From Mediterraneibacter agrestimuris (GTDB lineage Bacteria; Bacillota; Clostridia; Lachnospirales; Lachnospiraceae): a stretch of DNA of 64,000 nucleotides. Position numbers and translations under genes: made by a program. Position 1 is the first letter of the stretch; each line of letters starts with the position of its first letter. The stretch is taken from positions 1-64,000 of the forward strand of contig NZ_CALPDG010000007.1 in NCBI RefSeq assembly GCF_943193195.1. The letters are read 5' to 3'. The notes below the pieces were generated by a model. The model had not been told where the DNA came from. It ran no database searches and saw only the letters and a list, made by a program, of their open reading frames with translations. This document shows positions 52,338 through 59,734 of the stretch, one piece after another.

Positions 52338-53513
52338 TTATTGATAGGATTTTTCAAAAATTCCGGCGCAGTCCTCGTCAGTCATTTCACAAGGGTTTGC
52401 TTCAAACAGTCCTCCTTGCATGGAACGTGCGCCCTTTGCCAAAGTCATAGCTTCATCGGGAGTAAAACCGAAATCACTCATTTTTAAATCAGCTACGCCG
52501 CAGTCCTCCTGTAACTTGACAAGTGCAGTAATAAAATCTTCTGGCTTATCAGCATTTGCAATTCCCATAGCGTTTGCCATTTTGATAAACTGTTCATCAC
52601 AGGCATGACGCTCAATAAAAAATTCCGCAAAGGCTTTGGAAATCATTATCAGCCCTGCGCCGTGCGGCAGGTTATGATGATATGCGCTCATGGAATGCTC
52701 CATGCTATGCTGTGCAATTGTTGAGGTAAGCTGCATGGTAACGCCTGCAATCGTGCTTCCGTAAGCGATATGTTCTCTCGCCTCAATATCTTTTCCATCC
52801 TTTACCGCACGGGGCAGGTACTTTGTGATGTTTTCAATCGCAGACAGGGCGATTGCTTCACTCAAAACATTAACGCCTTTTGACATCATCACTTCGGTAT
52901 TGTGGAACAGGGCATCAAATCCTTGATATGCCGTGTATTTTGCAGGAACGGTTGTCATAAGTTCCGGGTCAACAACTGCCAGTACGGGGGTAAGCCCCGG
53001 ATCGCCAAAGCCGATTTTTTCTTTTGTTTCCAAATTGGAGATAACACCGAACCCATTCATTTCAGAACCCGTGCCGGAAGTAGTCGCAACCGCAACAATC
53101 GGAAGCCCTTTCTTTTCAAGCGGCTTGCATTTTCCAGTGCCGCCAAATACATAGTCCCAAAGGTCGCCCGCATTGGTCGCCATTGCCGCAATCGCAGCCG
53201 AAGCGTCAATAACAGCCCCGCCGCCAAGCGCAACGATAAAATCACATTGGTTCTCCCTCGCAAAAGAAGCCCCCTCCATGATTACGTCCTTAATCGGATT
53301 TTCCATAATCTTGTCAAACAGGGCTGTTTCTACGCCTACTTTTTTTAGCTGTTCTAAAGTGCGGTCAAGGTAGCCGTTCTCCCTTGTGGACTTGCCGTTA
53401 GAAATCAGTACCAGTGCTTTCTTTCCAGGCATAGGCAGGCTCCCTAATTGGTTCAAAGCACCTCTGCCGAAAATAAGGTTTGTTGGGTTGCTAAAATTAA
53501 AATTCATGTTCAT
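52338..53513 (-). CDS. iron-containing alcohol dehydrogenase
   Basis: A 391-residue group III dehydrogenase. Cofactor binding: VALGGGAVIDASAAIA; PIVAVATTSGTGSEM and GFDALFHNTEVM; metal ligands include His in QHSMEHSMSAYHHNLPHGAG. The start lies behind AGAGAGG. It is transcribed with the aldo/keto reductase and, before its damage, the FMN reductase, forming a reductase cluster controlled by the divergent MerR gene. The substrate is unknown. Confidence 0.93.
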   Translation of the reverse strand: MNMNFNFSNPTNLIFGRGALNQLGSLPMPGKKALVLISNGKSTRENGYLDRTLEQLKKVGVETALFDKIMENPIKDVIMEGASFARENQCDFIVALGGGAVIDASAAIAAMATNAGDLWDYVFGGTGKCKPLEKKGLPIVAVATTSGTGSEMNGFGVISNLETKEKIGFGDPGLTPVLAVVDPELMTTVPAKYTAYQGFDALFHNTEVMMSKGVNVLSEAIALSAIENITKYLPRAVKDGKDIEAREHIAYGSTIAGVTMQLTSTIAQHSMEHSMSAYHHNLPHGAGLIMISKAFAEFFIERHACDEQFIKMANAMGIANADKPEDFITALVKLQEDCGVADLKMSDFGFTPDEAMTLAKGARSMQGGLFEANPCEMTDEDCAGIFEKSYQ

Positions 53514-53590
53514 AATACATTTACCTCTCTTTGATTTTTTTGTTTACTACAAATGTTATGTTGACAAAGCTGTCTAGCAGGTGTAGCATT

Positions 53591-53621
53591 ATTATAGAAG
53601 CTAAAGTTAGGTTTAGGTCAA
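53591..53621 (-). promoter_or_regulatory. MerR-type promoter with 19-base spacer
   Basis: On the minus strand TTGACC (53616-53621) and TATAAT (53591-53596) are separated by 19 bases, the overlong spacing that MerR activators correct. A near-perfect dyad CTAAAGTTAGGTTTAG (53601-53616) fills the spacer. It drives the alcohol dehydrogenase/aldo-keto reductase genes and lies 40 bases from the divergent MerR start. Confidence 0.8.
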
Positions 53622-53660
53622 GAGAAATTTTAATAAAATTCAGAAGAGGGAGAAAATCTT

Positions 53661-54092
53661 ATGTATTATTCGATTGGAGAGGTCGCTAATGCCACCGGGA
53701 TTGCTATATCCACGCTACGTTATTATGACCGTGAGGGTATGTTTCCGAATATGGAACGGAGTAATGGGGGTATCCGTGTTTTTTCTGATACAGAGATTAA
53801 TACGCTTAAAGTGATTGAATGTCTGAAATCTTCGGGAATGTCTATCAAGTCGATTAAAGAATTTTTAACTTGGTGTGAAGAGGGCGATGCCTCTTTAGGA
53901 AAACGCAGGGAAATGTTTCATGCCCGTTTGGAGGAAGTGGAAAAGCAGATTGAAGCATTACAAAAAACAAAAAATATGCTGAAATACAAATGTTGGTATT
54001 ATGATACGGCTATTGCAGCCGGAAGTGAGGAAGCAGTAAAGAACTTACCTATTGATGAAATCCCGGAGAATATGAGGGATTACAAAATATAA
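53661..54092 (+). CDS. MerR-family transcriptional activator
   Basis: A 143-residue regulator: winged helix YYSIGEVANATGIAISTLRY plus YDREGMFPNMERSNGGIRVF, helix IECLKSSGMSIKSIKEFL, and a C-terminal coiled coil (EEVEKQIEALQKTKNMLKYK). There is one cysteine in WCEEG and one in KCWYYD, so thiol or aldehyde sensing is conceivable but unproven. It is divergent from the dehydrogenase operon with a shared 19-base-spacer promoter. Confidence 0.92.
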   Translation: MYYSIGEVANATGIAISTLRYYDREGMFPNMERSNGGIRVFSDTEINTLKVIECLKSSGMSIKSIKEFLTWCEEGDASLGKRREMFHARLEEVEKQIEALQKTKNMLKYKCWYYDTAIAAGSEEAVKNLPIDEIPENMRDYKI

Positions 54093-54115
54093 TTTATGCC
54101 AGTTCTCTAATATAT

Positions 54116-54145
54116 AAAAGCAGCGGGACAATGCCTGCTGCTTTT
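54116..54145 (+). terminator. terminator after the MerR gene
   Basis: AAAAGCAGC (54116-54124) and GCTGCTTTT (54137-54145) pair perfectly with a 12-base loop. The 54146-54360 stretch that follows shows no convincing gene. Confidence 0.75.
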
Positions 54146-54360
54146 ATATTTATATGTATAGGATTTCCTTATTTACAATCTCCCGCACACAAGCCCTTAT
54201 GTTGTTCATTCTTCCTGTCCATTCTAAGGCGTTTTCTTCCTTTAGCTGTTCCGTTATACCCTGTGCCTGCTGTCTTTAACGCAATTTTTGAATTTTATCC
54301 TTATCTGGGTTCATTCATGGATTAATGTCATAAATAAATGTGGCGGTATTGAAAAATCTG

Positions 54361-54388
54361 TTGCATTTACGGCAGATTTTGCTATACT
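54361..54388 (+). promoter_or_regulatory. promoter of the type III antitoxin RNA
   Basis: TTGCAT (54361-54366), a 16-base spacer and TATACT (54383-54388) lie about 40 bases before the first tandem repeat. Confidence 0.55.
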
Positions 54389-54426
54389 ATGAATAAAAGT
54401 AAATGTTTGCCGTTTGTTATGTGACG

Positions 54427-54545
54427 GGTATAAGAAGCATAGTGCGTAATTTTGCCACTTGCCGATGGTGTGTGGTATAAATAATTCGGTGCGTAAATAA
54501 TTGCCACTTGCTATACAGGTGGGATAAAAGTAGTATAGTTCGTCA
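54427..54545 (+). ncRNA. candidate type III antitoxin RNA (CptI-like tandem repeats)
   Basis: Two well-matched repeats and a partial third, with a period of 47-48 nt, start at 54427, 54474 and 54522. Each begins GGTATAA/GGATAAAA; the first two share GTGCGTAA, then TGCCACTTGC after 3-5 bases. A terminator and then a CptN-like toxin frame follow. This is the order of type III systems, in which the repeat RNA is cut by the toxin and inhibits it. CptI repeats are about 45 nt in the family. Assignment rests on layout plus the neighbouring protein. Confidence 0.65.
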
Positions 54546-54548
54546 ATG

Positions 54549-54577
54549 AATCCCCATCAGTTTCTGGTGGGGATTTT
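54549..54577 (+). terminator. terminator between antitoxin repeats and toxin gene
   Basis: AATCCCCATCAG (54549-54560) pairs with CTGGTGGGGATT (54564-54575, one G-U) around a TTT loop, followed by TT. Type III loci have such a terminator to keep antitoxin RNA in excess over toxin mRNA. Confidence 0.8.
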
Positions 54578-54592
54578 GTATAGGGAGAAAGC

Positions 54593-55084
54593 ATGGAAGT
54601 AACATAGGGATATTCTTATCATATCAAAGACCAATTTTTTAATATAATACAAGATAAATACTTGATGAGCAATAAAGAGAATGGAAATTATCGTCCTCAT
54701 TTTTTAGCAATTTAAGATAATAGGAATAAGGAATTGTACTGGATGATTCCAATCAGTTCACAGGTAGATAAGTATAAAGTCATTATAGAAAAGAAAATAA
54801 AACGATATGAGAAATGTAATACCATCATTATAGGGACATTTGCCGGAAAGGATAATACTTTTCTGATACAAAATGCCTTTCCCATATTAAAGAAATACTT
54901 TGATCATGTGCATACTGTTGAGGGCAAGCCGGTAGTTATACATAGCAAATTGAATAGGGAACTGTCCGTTAATTTGCGAGAGGTTCTTGCTATGTATAGG
55001 AGGGGGATTCATTTGATATTTCCTGATATTGAGTATATACAAAGAAAAATGGAAGATGAGTTAAAGAAACAAAGTAAAAAATAA
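54593..55084 (+). pseudogene. CptN-type (type III) toxin endoribonuclease with two in-frame stops
   Basis: ATG 54593, behind AGGGAGAAAGC, opens a 163-codon frame interrupted by TAG at codon 5 (54605) and TAA at codon 41 (54713). Read through, it gives GYSYHIKDQFFNIIQDKYLM, RPHFLAI, then LYWMIPISSQVDKYKVI, FLIQNAFPILKKYF, VLAMYRRGIHLIFPDIEYI. This matches my memory of CptIN-family toxins, endoribonucleases related to ToxN. Only 116 codons from TTG 54734 are open. The toxin is probably inactivated; a shorter product or read-through is possible. Both stops could come from lysine codons by A-to-T changes. Confidence 0.65.
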
Positions 55085-55129
55085 TGAGGTGAACAAAGAG
55101 ACCAGCTATGAAAAGTCAAGCTTAAATTA

Positions 55130-55538
55130 GCAAAAAGCAGGTCGGACTTGAAGAAATACTGCAGTTCCGGGAAGACCTAGTCAACATAGGAAGTCAGCTG
55201 GATTTTTAAGCGTGTCTGCTGCTTGATGGTCTTCTGGCGGAACCGGCCGAGCTGTTCTCTTTACGCATGACTGAGGTTTTGATGGGGTTCAACACACACA
55301 CGTTGTAACTGCCGTCAACAAGGTGTCTTACAAGGTTGTCGCCGTAGTGTGCCGTCGATTCAAGACCGATGATGAAGCTGTCGTCTTCATAAGAAAATGC
55401 AGAGAGACGGGGATCCAACATTTGGAAGCCATCACCGTCATTCATAAATTTGAACGGCTTCATGAGTTCAGTGCCATCAGAAGATATGGCTGATGCAAAA
55501 TGGTTGAGCTTGGCAATGTCGATGCCTACGTAAATCAT
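55130..55538 (-). pseudogene. IS110-family transposase remnant
   Basis: ATG 55538 starts MIYVGIDIAKLNHFASAISS, the RuvC-like DEDD N-terminus of IS110 transposases, with IGLESTAHYGDNLVRHLV and VLNPIKTSVMRKEN. An internal deletion of about 35 codons then joins, in another frame, LGRFRQKTIKQQTRLKIQLT, followed by a stop and VFPELQYFFKSD. The rest, including the catalytic serine domain, is missing. GGAAAGGGAGG precedes the start. Confidence 0.8.
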
Positions 55539-55760
55539 GAGGTTGTACCTCCCTTTCCTAAAAGTCTGATACTGTGATATCCACAGGCGATTATCATCGT
55601 AGACTTGATTGAAATAAGAACTCGGGAATATATGCTCCGGCTCATCCAGCAGATAAACAATTCAGATAAAGGCAGCGGCAATACACTCCTGTTGAGTAGT
55701 CAGGCTACAGGGTAATAATCAAAAGTCCACAGTATCTGAGTTGTATTGAACCACGATATT
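55539..55760 (-). other. probable IS110 left end, candidate bridge-RNA region
   Basis: The 220 bases upstream of the transposase start contain no gene. In IS110 elements this non-coding end encodes the bridge RNA that guides recombination. Short repeats such as TACTGTG near 55570 and CAGTATC near 55730 are visible, but I did not derive a fold. Element ends could not be fixed. Confidence 0.4.
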
Positions 55761-55776
55761 AAAAAGAAAGGAAGTT

Positions 55777-56241
55777 ATGGTGTTTTGTTTCTACAAACAT
55801 CATACAAGGGCTAAAATGCTTGACACGATACCTAACGAAGAAGAAATGACATCTTTAGTTGGAAAATCTCTATATGATGTATGGAATAAGTTATGTGCTT
55901 TAATTGATGAAAAATATGACATGGATTGTTTATGGGATAAAGGCGGTAAAGTATGGAAATATGAATATAAATATCGCCGGGGTGGTAAAACGCTGTGTGC
56001 ATTATATGCAAGAGAAAACTGTGTGGGGTTTATGATTATCTTCGGGAAAAACGAAAGATTAAAATTTGAAACAGAAAGAGAAAATTACGGGAAGGAAATT
56101 CAAGAAATATATGACAAAGCTCAAACTTATCATGACGGGAAATGGATAATGTTTGAGCCAGTGGATACCTCTTTGTTTAATGACTTCATTAAACTGTTGA
56201 GAATCAAAAGAAGGCCAAACAGAAAGTCAAGTTACTATTGA
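55777..56241 (+). CDS. DUF3788-family protein
   Basis: A 154-residue cytoplasmic protein with a central beta-sheet: LWDKGGKVWKYEYKYRRGGK, TLCALYARENCVGFMIIFGK, and the end GKWIMFEPVDTSLFNDFIKL. This matches the DUF3788 pattern as I recall it (small proteins with a GGW-like C-terminal block). Its function is unknown. The start ATG is behind AAAGGAAG; ATG 55816 is an alternative that would drop a 13-residue leader possibly created by the adjacent IS remnant. Confidence 0.65.
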   Translation: MVFCFYKHHTRAKMLDTIPNEEEMTSLVGKSLYDVWNKLCALIDEKYDMDCLWDKGGKVWKYEYKYRRGGKTLCALYARENCVGFMIIFGKNERLKFETERENYGKEIQEIYDKAQTYHDGKWIMFEPVDTSLFNDFIKLLRIKRRPNRKSSYY

Positions 56242-56272
56242 ATCATATAAATCAAAATTGGGAGGAAAAATT

Positions 56273-56707
56273 ATGTTATCAATTTGCGGGGCCGAATGCT
56301 GCGGCGAATGTAATAGAAGAGATGATTGCGGTGGTTGCGTGAAAACAGAGGGACATCCATTTGGAGGAACATGCATTGCGGCAGAGTGTATCAAACGGGG
56401 CGGTTTTGAAGTGTTCAAAAAGATGAAAGAAACGTTGATTGAGGAATTTAATGCGCTTGGGATTCAAGGTCTACATGTGAATGACCTAAATTTGTTGAAT
56501 GGATTTTACGTTAATTTAGAGTATACATTGACAAACGGGCAATCCGTAAAATTGCTGGAAGATAATCGTGTTTATTGGGGAAATCAAATTGAAATCTCCG
56601 GCAGTGACAGATGCTATGGCATTGTGGCGGATGATAAGTATCTTCTTGTGTGTGAATATGGATGCAATGGTGCGGAGCCGCAGATAGTTGTATATAAAAG
56701 GCGATGA
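56273..56707 (+). CDS. DUF3795-like cysteine-rich protein
   Basis: 144 residues from ATG 56273 (GGGAGGAAAAATT). The N-terminus has a dense cysteine set (ICGAECCGECNRRDDCGGC, then GGTCIAAECIKRGGFE) typical of DUF3795 and probably metal- or cluster-binding. The C-terminal half is beta-rich (YVNLEYTLTNGQSVKLLEDN, KYLLVCEYGCNGAEPQIVVY). It is 31 bases after the DUF3788 gene, likely the same transcript. Function unknown. Confidence 0.65.
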   Translation: MLSICGAECCGECNRRDDCGGCVKTEGHPFGGTCIAAECIKRGGFEVFKKMKETLIEEFNALGIQGLHVNDLNLLNGFYVNLEYTLTNGQSVKLLEDNRVYWGNQIEISGSDRCYGIVADDKYLLVCEYGCNGAEPQIVVYKRR

Positions 56708-56834
56708 CTTCTCGTTTATTGAATTGGAAGGTGTGAGGTTTTACATAGACATGGATTATAAAATGATTGTCCCGAGGTGAACTTGAGTAGCATGACAAGG
56801 TAAAGATGGATATTGTGAGGAGAAATTAGAAAGA

Positions 56835-56906
56835 TAAAAGAAGTGATCTTAGACAAGGTGAGAAGTATAGTCAAGGTTACTTCTTTTTTTATTTAGGAAA
56901 CTTCCG
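56835..56906 (+). repeat. dispersed 70-bp repeat, copy 1
   Basis: AAAAGAAGTG, then AGACAAGGTGAGAAG, TAGTCAAGGT, CTTCTTTT and CAGGAAACTT-like blocks occur in the same order here and at 58115-58187. Short pairing before a T tract suggests a terminator-like role. Confidence 0.7.
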
Positions 56907-56946
56907 AAAAGCATGTGATTGCTTTCTTACTTATAATTTAATTGTA

Positions 56947-57009
56947 TTGACTTTTGTCTGGTATAGAAATATAATCAACTTATATAAATGACTTATATAA
57001 ATTGATTAT
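56947..57009 (+). promoter_or_regulatory. promoter and operator of the TetR-flavodoxin pair
   Basis: TTGACT (56947-56952), 17 bases, TATAAT (56970-56975). Directly overlapping and following is an inverted repeat, ATAATCAA (56971-56978) with TTGATTAT (57002-57009), enclosing two direct copies of ACTTATATAAAT. This is a fitting autoregulatory TetR operator. Confidence 0.75.
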
Positions 57010-57023
57010 ATGGAGGGGCAACA

Positions 57024-57596
57024 ATGCCAAAACAACGGATAACAAAAGATATGATAGTAGATGTCGCTTTTGAAATTGCCCGTAGAAGTGGTATGGAGAA
57101 GGTGATGGTCAAGAGCATTGCTGATGAACTTGGTTGTTCGGTGCAGCCGATTTACAGTTATTGTACTAATATGGATGGACTTCGTGAGGATGTTGGAAAT
57201 AAAGCAAGGAGTTTCATCAGAAGATACATTGTTTCCCACATTGACAGGAATGATTTGTTCCGAAGTACCGGTAGGGCATATATTCAGCTCGCGAAAGAAG
57301 AACCTTATATTCTAAAAATGTTTATTTTGCAGGAACGCAAAAACATAACTTCCTTAAATGATATATATGAAACTGAAACGAATCCCGATATGGCAGAAGT
57401 GATTGCCAAAGACTTAGATATAAGCGTTGAATGTGCAAAGCGGCTACATTTGAATATGCTGATCTATACGATTGGTCTTGGTACGATTTTTTCTGTATCT
57501 TCACCGGGCATACCTATAGATGAGATTTTTTCACAGCAGGGGCTTGTATACCAGATATTTATGAACGATGCACTAAGAAGGAGGGAGGAAAAGTAA
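57024..57596 (+). CDS. TetR-family transcriptional regulator
   Basis: A 190-residue regulator: helix-turn-helix KDMIVDVAFEIARRSGMEKV then SIADELGCSVQPIYSYCTNM, and a helical ligand-binding domain (about 60-185). The start follows TGGAGGGGCAAC. Its TAA overlaps the ATG of the flavodoxin gene, so it probably represses the pair through the operator just upstream. The ligand is unknown. Confidence 0.9.
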   Translation: MPKQRITKDMIVDVAFEIARRSGMEKVMVKSIADELGCSVQPIYSYCTNMDGLREDVGNKARSFIRRYIVSHIDRNDLFRSTGRAYIQLAKEEPYILKMFILQERKNITSLNDIYETETNPDMAEVIAKDLDISVECAKRLHLNMLIYTIGLGTIFSVSSPGIPIDEIFSQQGLVYQIFMNDALRRREEK

Positions 57597-58117
57597 TGAA
57601 AACAGCAATCATTTATAATTCACAAACAGGGTTTACAAAGCGGTATGCCAAATGGATAGCAAAATCGGCAGGGGCAGACTGCATTGAATTATCAGTTGCA
57701 AAAAAGAAAGATTTGACATCATATGATGCAATTATTTTCGGAAGCTGGGCTTGTGCGGGCAGTATCAGTAAAATCAGTTGGTTTAAGAGCAATATAGACA
57801 GGTGGGCAGATAAGAAGCTGATTGTATTTTGCGTTGGGGGAAGTCCGATAGACAATCCAGAAATTGAAATAGCCTTTAAGCAGATTTTTAATGAATCAGA
57901 GCGAAAAAAGGTAAAAATATTTTATTGCCCGGGAGGATTCAGTTATGAGAAAATGTCTGTTCCGTCTAAGCTTATGATGAAAATGTTTGTAAAAACGCTT
58001 AAAGCAAAAAAAGACAAGACCAAAGAAGAACAGGTAATGTTAAAAATGATTTCTTCATCCTATGATATTTCGGATAAAAAATATATTGAACCAATTTTGC
58101 AATGTCTGGAAAAATAA
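57596..58117 (+). CDS. flavodoxin-domain protein (HemG-like)
   Basis: A 173-residue flavoprotein. FMN phosphate loop: IIYNSQTGFTKRYAKWIA. DAIIFGSWACAGSISKISWF and LIVFCVGGSPIDNPE fit the menaquinone-dependent protoporphyrinogen oxidase-like flavodoxins. There is no membrane segment. It is translationally coupled to the TetR gene. Its role could be redox defence or xenobiotic response. Confidence 0.85.
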   Translation: MKTAIIYNSQTGFTKRYAKWIAKSAGADCIELSVAKKKDLTSYDAIIFGSWACAGSISKISWFKSNIDRWADKKLIVFCVGGSPIDNPEIEIAFKQIFNESERKKVKIFYCPGGFSYEKMSVPSKLMMKMFVKTLKAKKDKTKEEQVMLKMISSSYDISDKKYIEPILQCLEK

Positions 58118-58187
58118 AAGAAGTGGTCTAAGACAAGGTGAGAAGCCGTAGTCAAGGTCGCCTCTTTTCTATTCAGGAAACTTTCCG
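58115..58187 (+). repeat. dispersed 70-bp repeat, copy 2
   Basis: Second copy of the repeat at 56835-56906, starting at the stop codon of the flavodoxin gene. The core AGACAAGGTGAGAAG, TAGTCAAGGT and CAGGAAACTT blocks are retained, while the potential stem bases differ. Confidence 0.7.
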
Positions 58188-58317
58188 CAGAGGCTAGGAG
58201 AGTTGTTCTGATGCGGACATCATTTTCTGACAATACAAGACTGTTTGTGATATATCTACATTTTGTGTTTTCTTTTTTGCTATAATCTGATTACAAAATG
58301 AAAAAGGAGGCGCTAAA

Positions 58318-58797
58318 ATGTACTCATGTCAATATCACATGCAGACAAGAAAGCAAGAAAAAGTAAATTATTCAGGTATGGATCCGAATCCATATCTGCG
58401 TAAAACGGATCCTACATATAGCCAGCATAAGACAGACCCCTGGCGTAATAAGACACCACATGCATCCTCAGGGGGAGAAATGCATCACATTATTCCGCTT
58501 AATATAGCACACATGCATGAGAATTATTTTAACGAAAATAATGTGAATCAACCTTGGAACTTAATCGAATTAGATGGAGCGCCAGGGACAAATTTGATGA
58601 TACCTCCTTCTCCAAACGCATTTCATAGAGCTACCGCGGCGACTTTACATCATAATGCTTATGATAACCGAGTACGGATGCGGCCTTTAAGAAGCCTTGC
58701 ACAAGCAATAACAGCTGCTGGTGCAATAAGACAACAGATTGTCAACCATCCTTTAAATATTCCAAAAGATAATTTAGAGAACAGTGGAATAGGTTAA
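58318..58797 (+). CDS. free-standing HNH/AHH-like nuclease-domain protein
   Basis: A 159-residue protein. The central part has GGEMHHIIPLNIAHMHENYF, then NLIELDGAPGTNLMIPPS, FHRATAATLHHNAYDN. The HH motif, followed by Asn and a later His with HN, matches the His-Me-finger (HNH/AHH) nucleases used as toxin domains. The N-terminus (YSCQYHMQTRKQEKVNYSGM) has no signal peptide. AAAGGAGGCGCT precedes the ATG and TATAAT lies at 58281. No immunity gene follows. Either a detached polymorphic-toxin tip or an independent nuclease. Confidence 0.6.
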   Translation: MYSCQYHMQTRKQEKVNYSGMDPNPYLRKTDPTYSQHKTDPWRNKTPHASSGGEMHHIIPLNIAHMHENYFNENNVNQPWNLIELDGAPGTNLMIPPSPNAFHRATAATLHHNAYDNRVRMRPLRSLAQAITAAGAIRQQIVNHPLNIPKDNLENSGIG

Positions 58798-59152
58798 AAA
58801 TAAAGCTCGGAACGGATTGGTTTAATTGACTCATAGAAACAATTTGAATTTAATCTTCAAATCATTTGCGGCAATTCTTTTAGTAAGTCAAATACCCGAT
58901 AGAATATTCATGTTTTTGCTTGTTATAAAAATGCGGTAACCTCTGCATTTGTCGGAATCCTTCTGTTGGTCATGGTGTATGCTGTTGGGGGCATGTGGAT
59001 GTCGTCCTTCTGTCCCCTCTGTTTTTTTATGTTTGCATTACTGGCATTGGACGGTGATGTAGGCTGTTAATTTTCATCTGCCGGAAGGCGAATAAATGGT
59101 TGTGATTTTGACTCCATATAGCGAAAGATAGTAAAGAATAATAAAAAAGATA
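58798..59152. other. gene-poor stretch with a membrane-protein remnant
   Basis: The frame 58903-59070 (+) has no start with ribosome site but encodes one hydrophobic segment (SAFVGILLLVMVYAVGGM, then SSFCPLCFFMFALLALDG) and ends in TAA. It looks like the C-terminal tail of a lost membrane protein of unknown family. Nothing else was recognised. Confidence 0.35.
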
Positions 59153-59184
59153 TTGACAAATACCGAGAGTTAGCATAAACTAAC
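59153..59184 (+). promoter_or_regulatory. promoter with iron-box-like dyad
   Basis: TTGACA (59153-59158), 17 bases, TAAACT (59176-59181). A dyad GTTAGCATAAACTAAC (59169-59184) covers the -10, resembling the DtxR/IdeR-type boxes before feo genes. It suggests iron-repressed transcription of the Cys-rich peptide gene. Confidence 0.55.
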
Positions 59185-59217
59185 CATAAAAGAATATAGA
59201 AGTGAGGTGTAGAATTT

Positions 59218-59355
59218 ATGGGAACAATAATTGTACTACTTATATTGGCAGGAGCTGTAGGACTTGTCCTACGGAAAATGATAAAGGATAAAAAGGCAGG
59301 AAAATCTATACATTGCGGCGGAGACTGCGGTCATTGTAAGAATCCGTGCCGGTAG
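59218..59355 (+). CDS. FeoB-associated Cys-rich membrane protein (orphan)
   Basis: A 45-residue peptide: MGTIIVLLILAGAVGLVLRK (membrane helix), a basic linker (KMIKDKKAGK) and four cysteines in HCGGDCGHCKNPCR. This is the pattern of the small protein usually encoded after feoB in Firmicutes ferrous-iron uptake operons. Here no feoA or feoB is in the window. The ATG follows GAGGTGTAGAATTT. It may be left over from a deleted feo operon while keeping an iron-box promoter. Confidence 0.8.
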   Translation: MGTIIVLLILAGAVGLVLRKMIKDKKAGKSIHCGGDCGHCKNPCR

Positions 59356-59419
59356 AATCTCGTCCATGATCTAGACGGATCATCAGCCTGTAGATAACTA
59401 ATCCATGAATAACAGACTG

Positions 59420-59543
59420 GAATAATATCCTGTTCATTTCCATCGCTTTGTTCAGCGGTTTTAAAAGCATTTTTAACTATCTGATATATGGAATCATAGT
59501 CAGTCTGCTGATCTGTTTGCATTGTCATCGAAAGTGCCTCCAT
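59420..59543 (-). pseudogene. N-terminal fragment of a GNAT acetyltransferase
   Basis: The minus-strand frame contains TDYDSIYQIVKNAFKTAEQS and DGNEQD, the typical first 30 residues of a GNAT family with AxxSDGNEQD, and then loses similarity. The remainder of the enzyme is absent. The intergenic region 59356-59734 otherwise holds only the promoter of the LacI gene. Confidence 0.5.
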
Positions 59544-59633
59544 GATTTCTGAATAGTCTTTATAATATTTTACCTGGTTCTCAATAAAAATATAAGTTTC
59601 AAAATAGATATAGTAAGAACAGGTAAGCTCTGC

Positions 59634-59662
59634 TTGACAATTTGAAGTAGCTTAGCTATATT
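59634..59662 (+). promoter_or_regulatory. promoter of the second LacI-family gene
   Basis: TTGACA (59634-59639), 17 bases, TATATT (59657-59662). TTATTTAACATAA and GTTAACTTA downstream resemble the TTAAGTTAA elements before the ABC operon, suggesting autoregulation. Confidence 0.65.
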
Positions 59663-59734
59663 AAATGTAGTGGATTAATAAGTTTATTTAACATAAGGAT
59701 AGGGAAATGTTAACTTAGAATGGAGGAATTGTGA

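Noticed and set aside
54131-54325. 64-codon plus-strand frame after the MerR gene
   Set aside because: Starts inside the terminator hairpin and has no ribosome site; composition looks random.
54421-54545. Short repeats as a CRISPR array or plasmid iterons
   Set aside because: Repeats are contiguous with no spacers, no cas genes are present, and the terminator plus toxin-like frame fit a type III antitoxin better.
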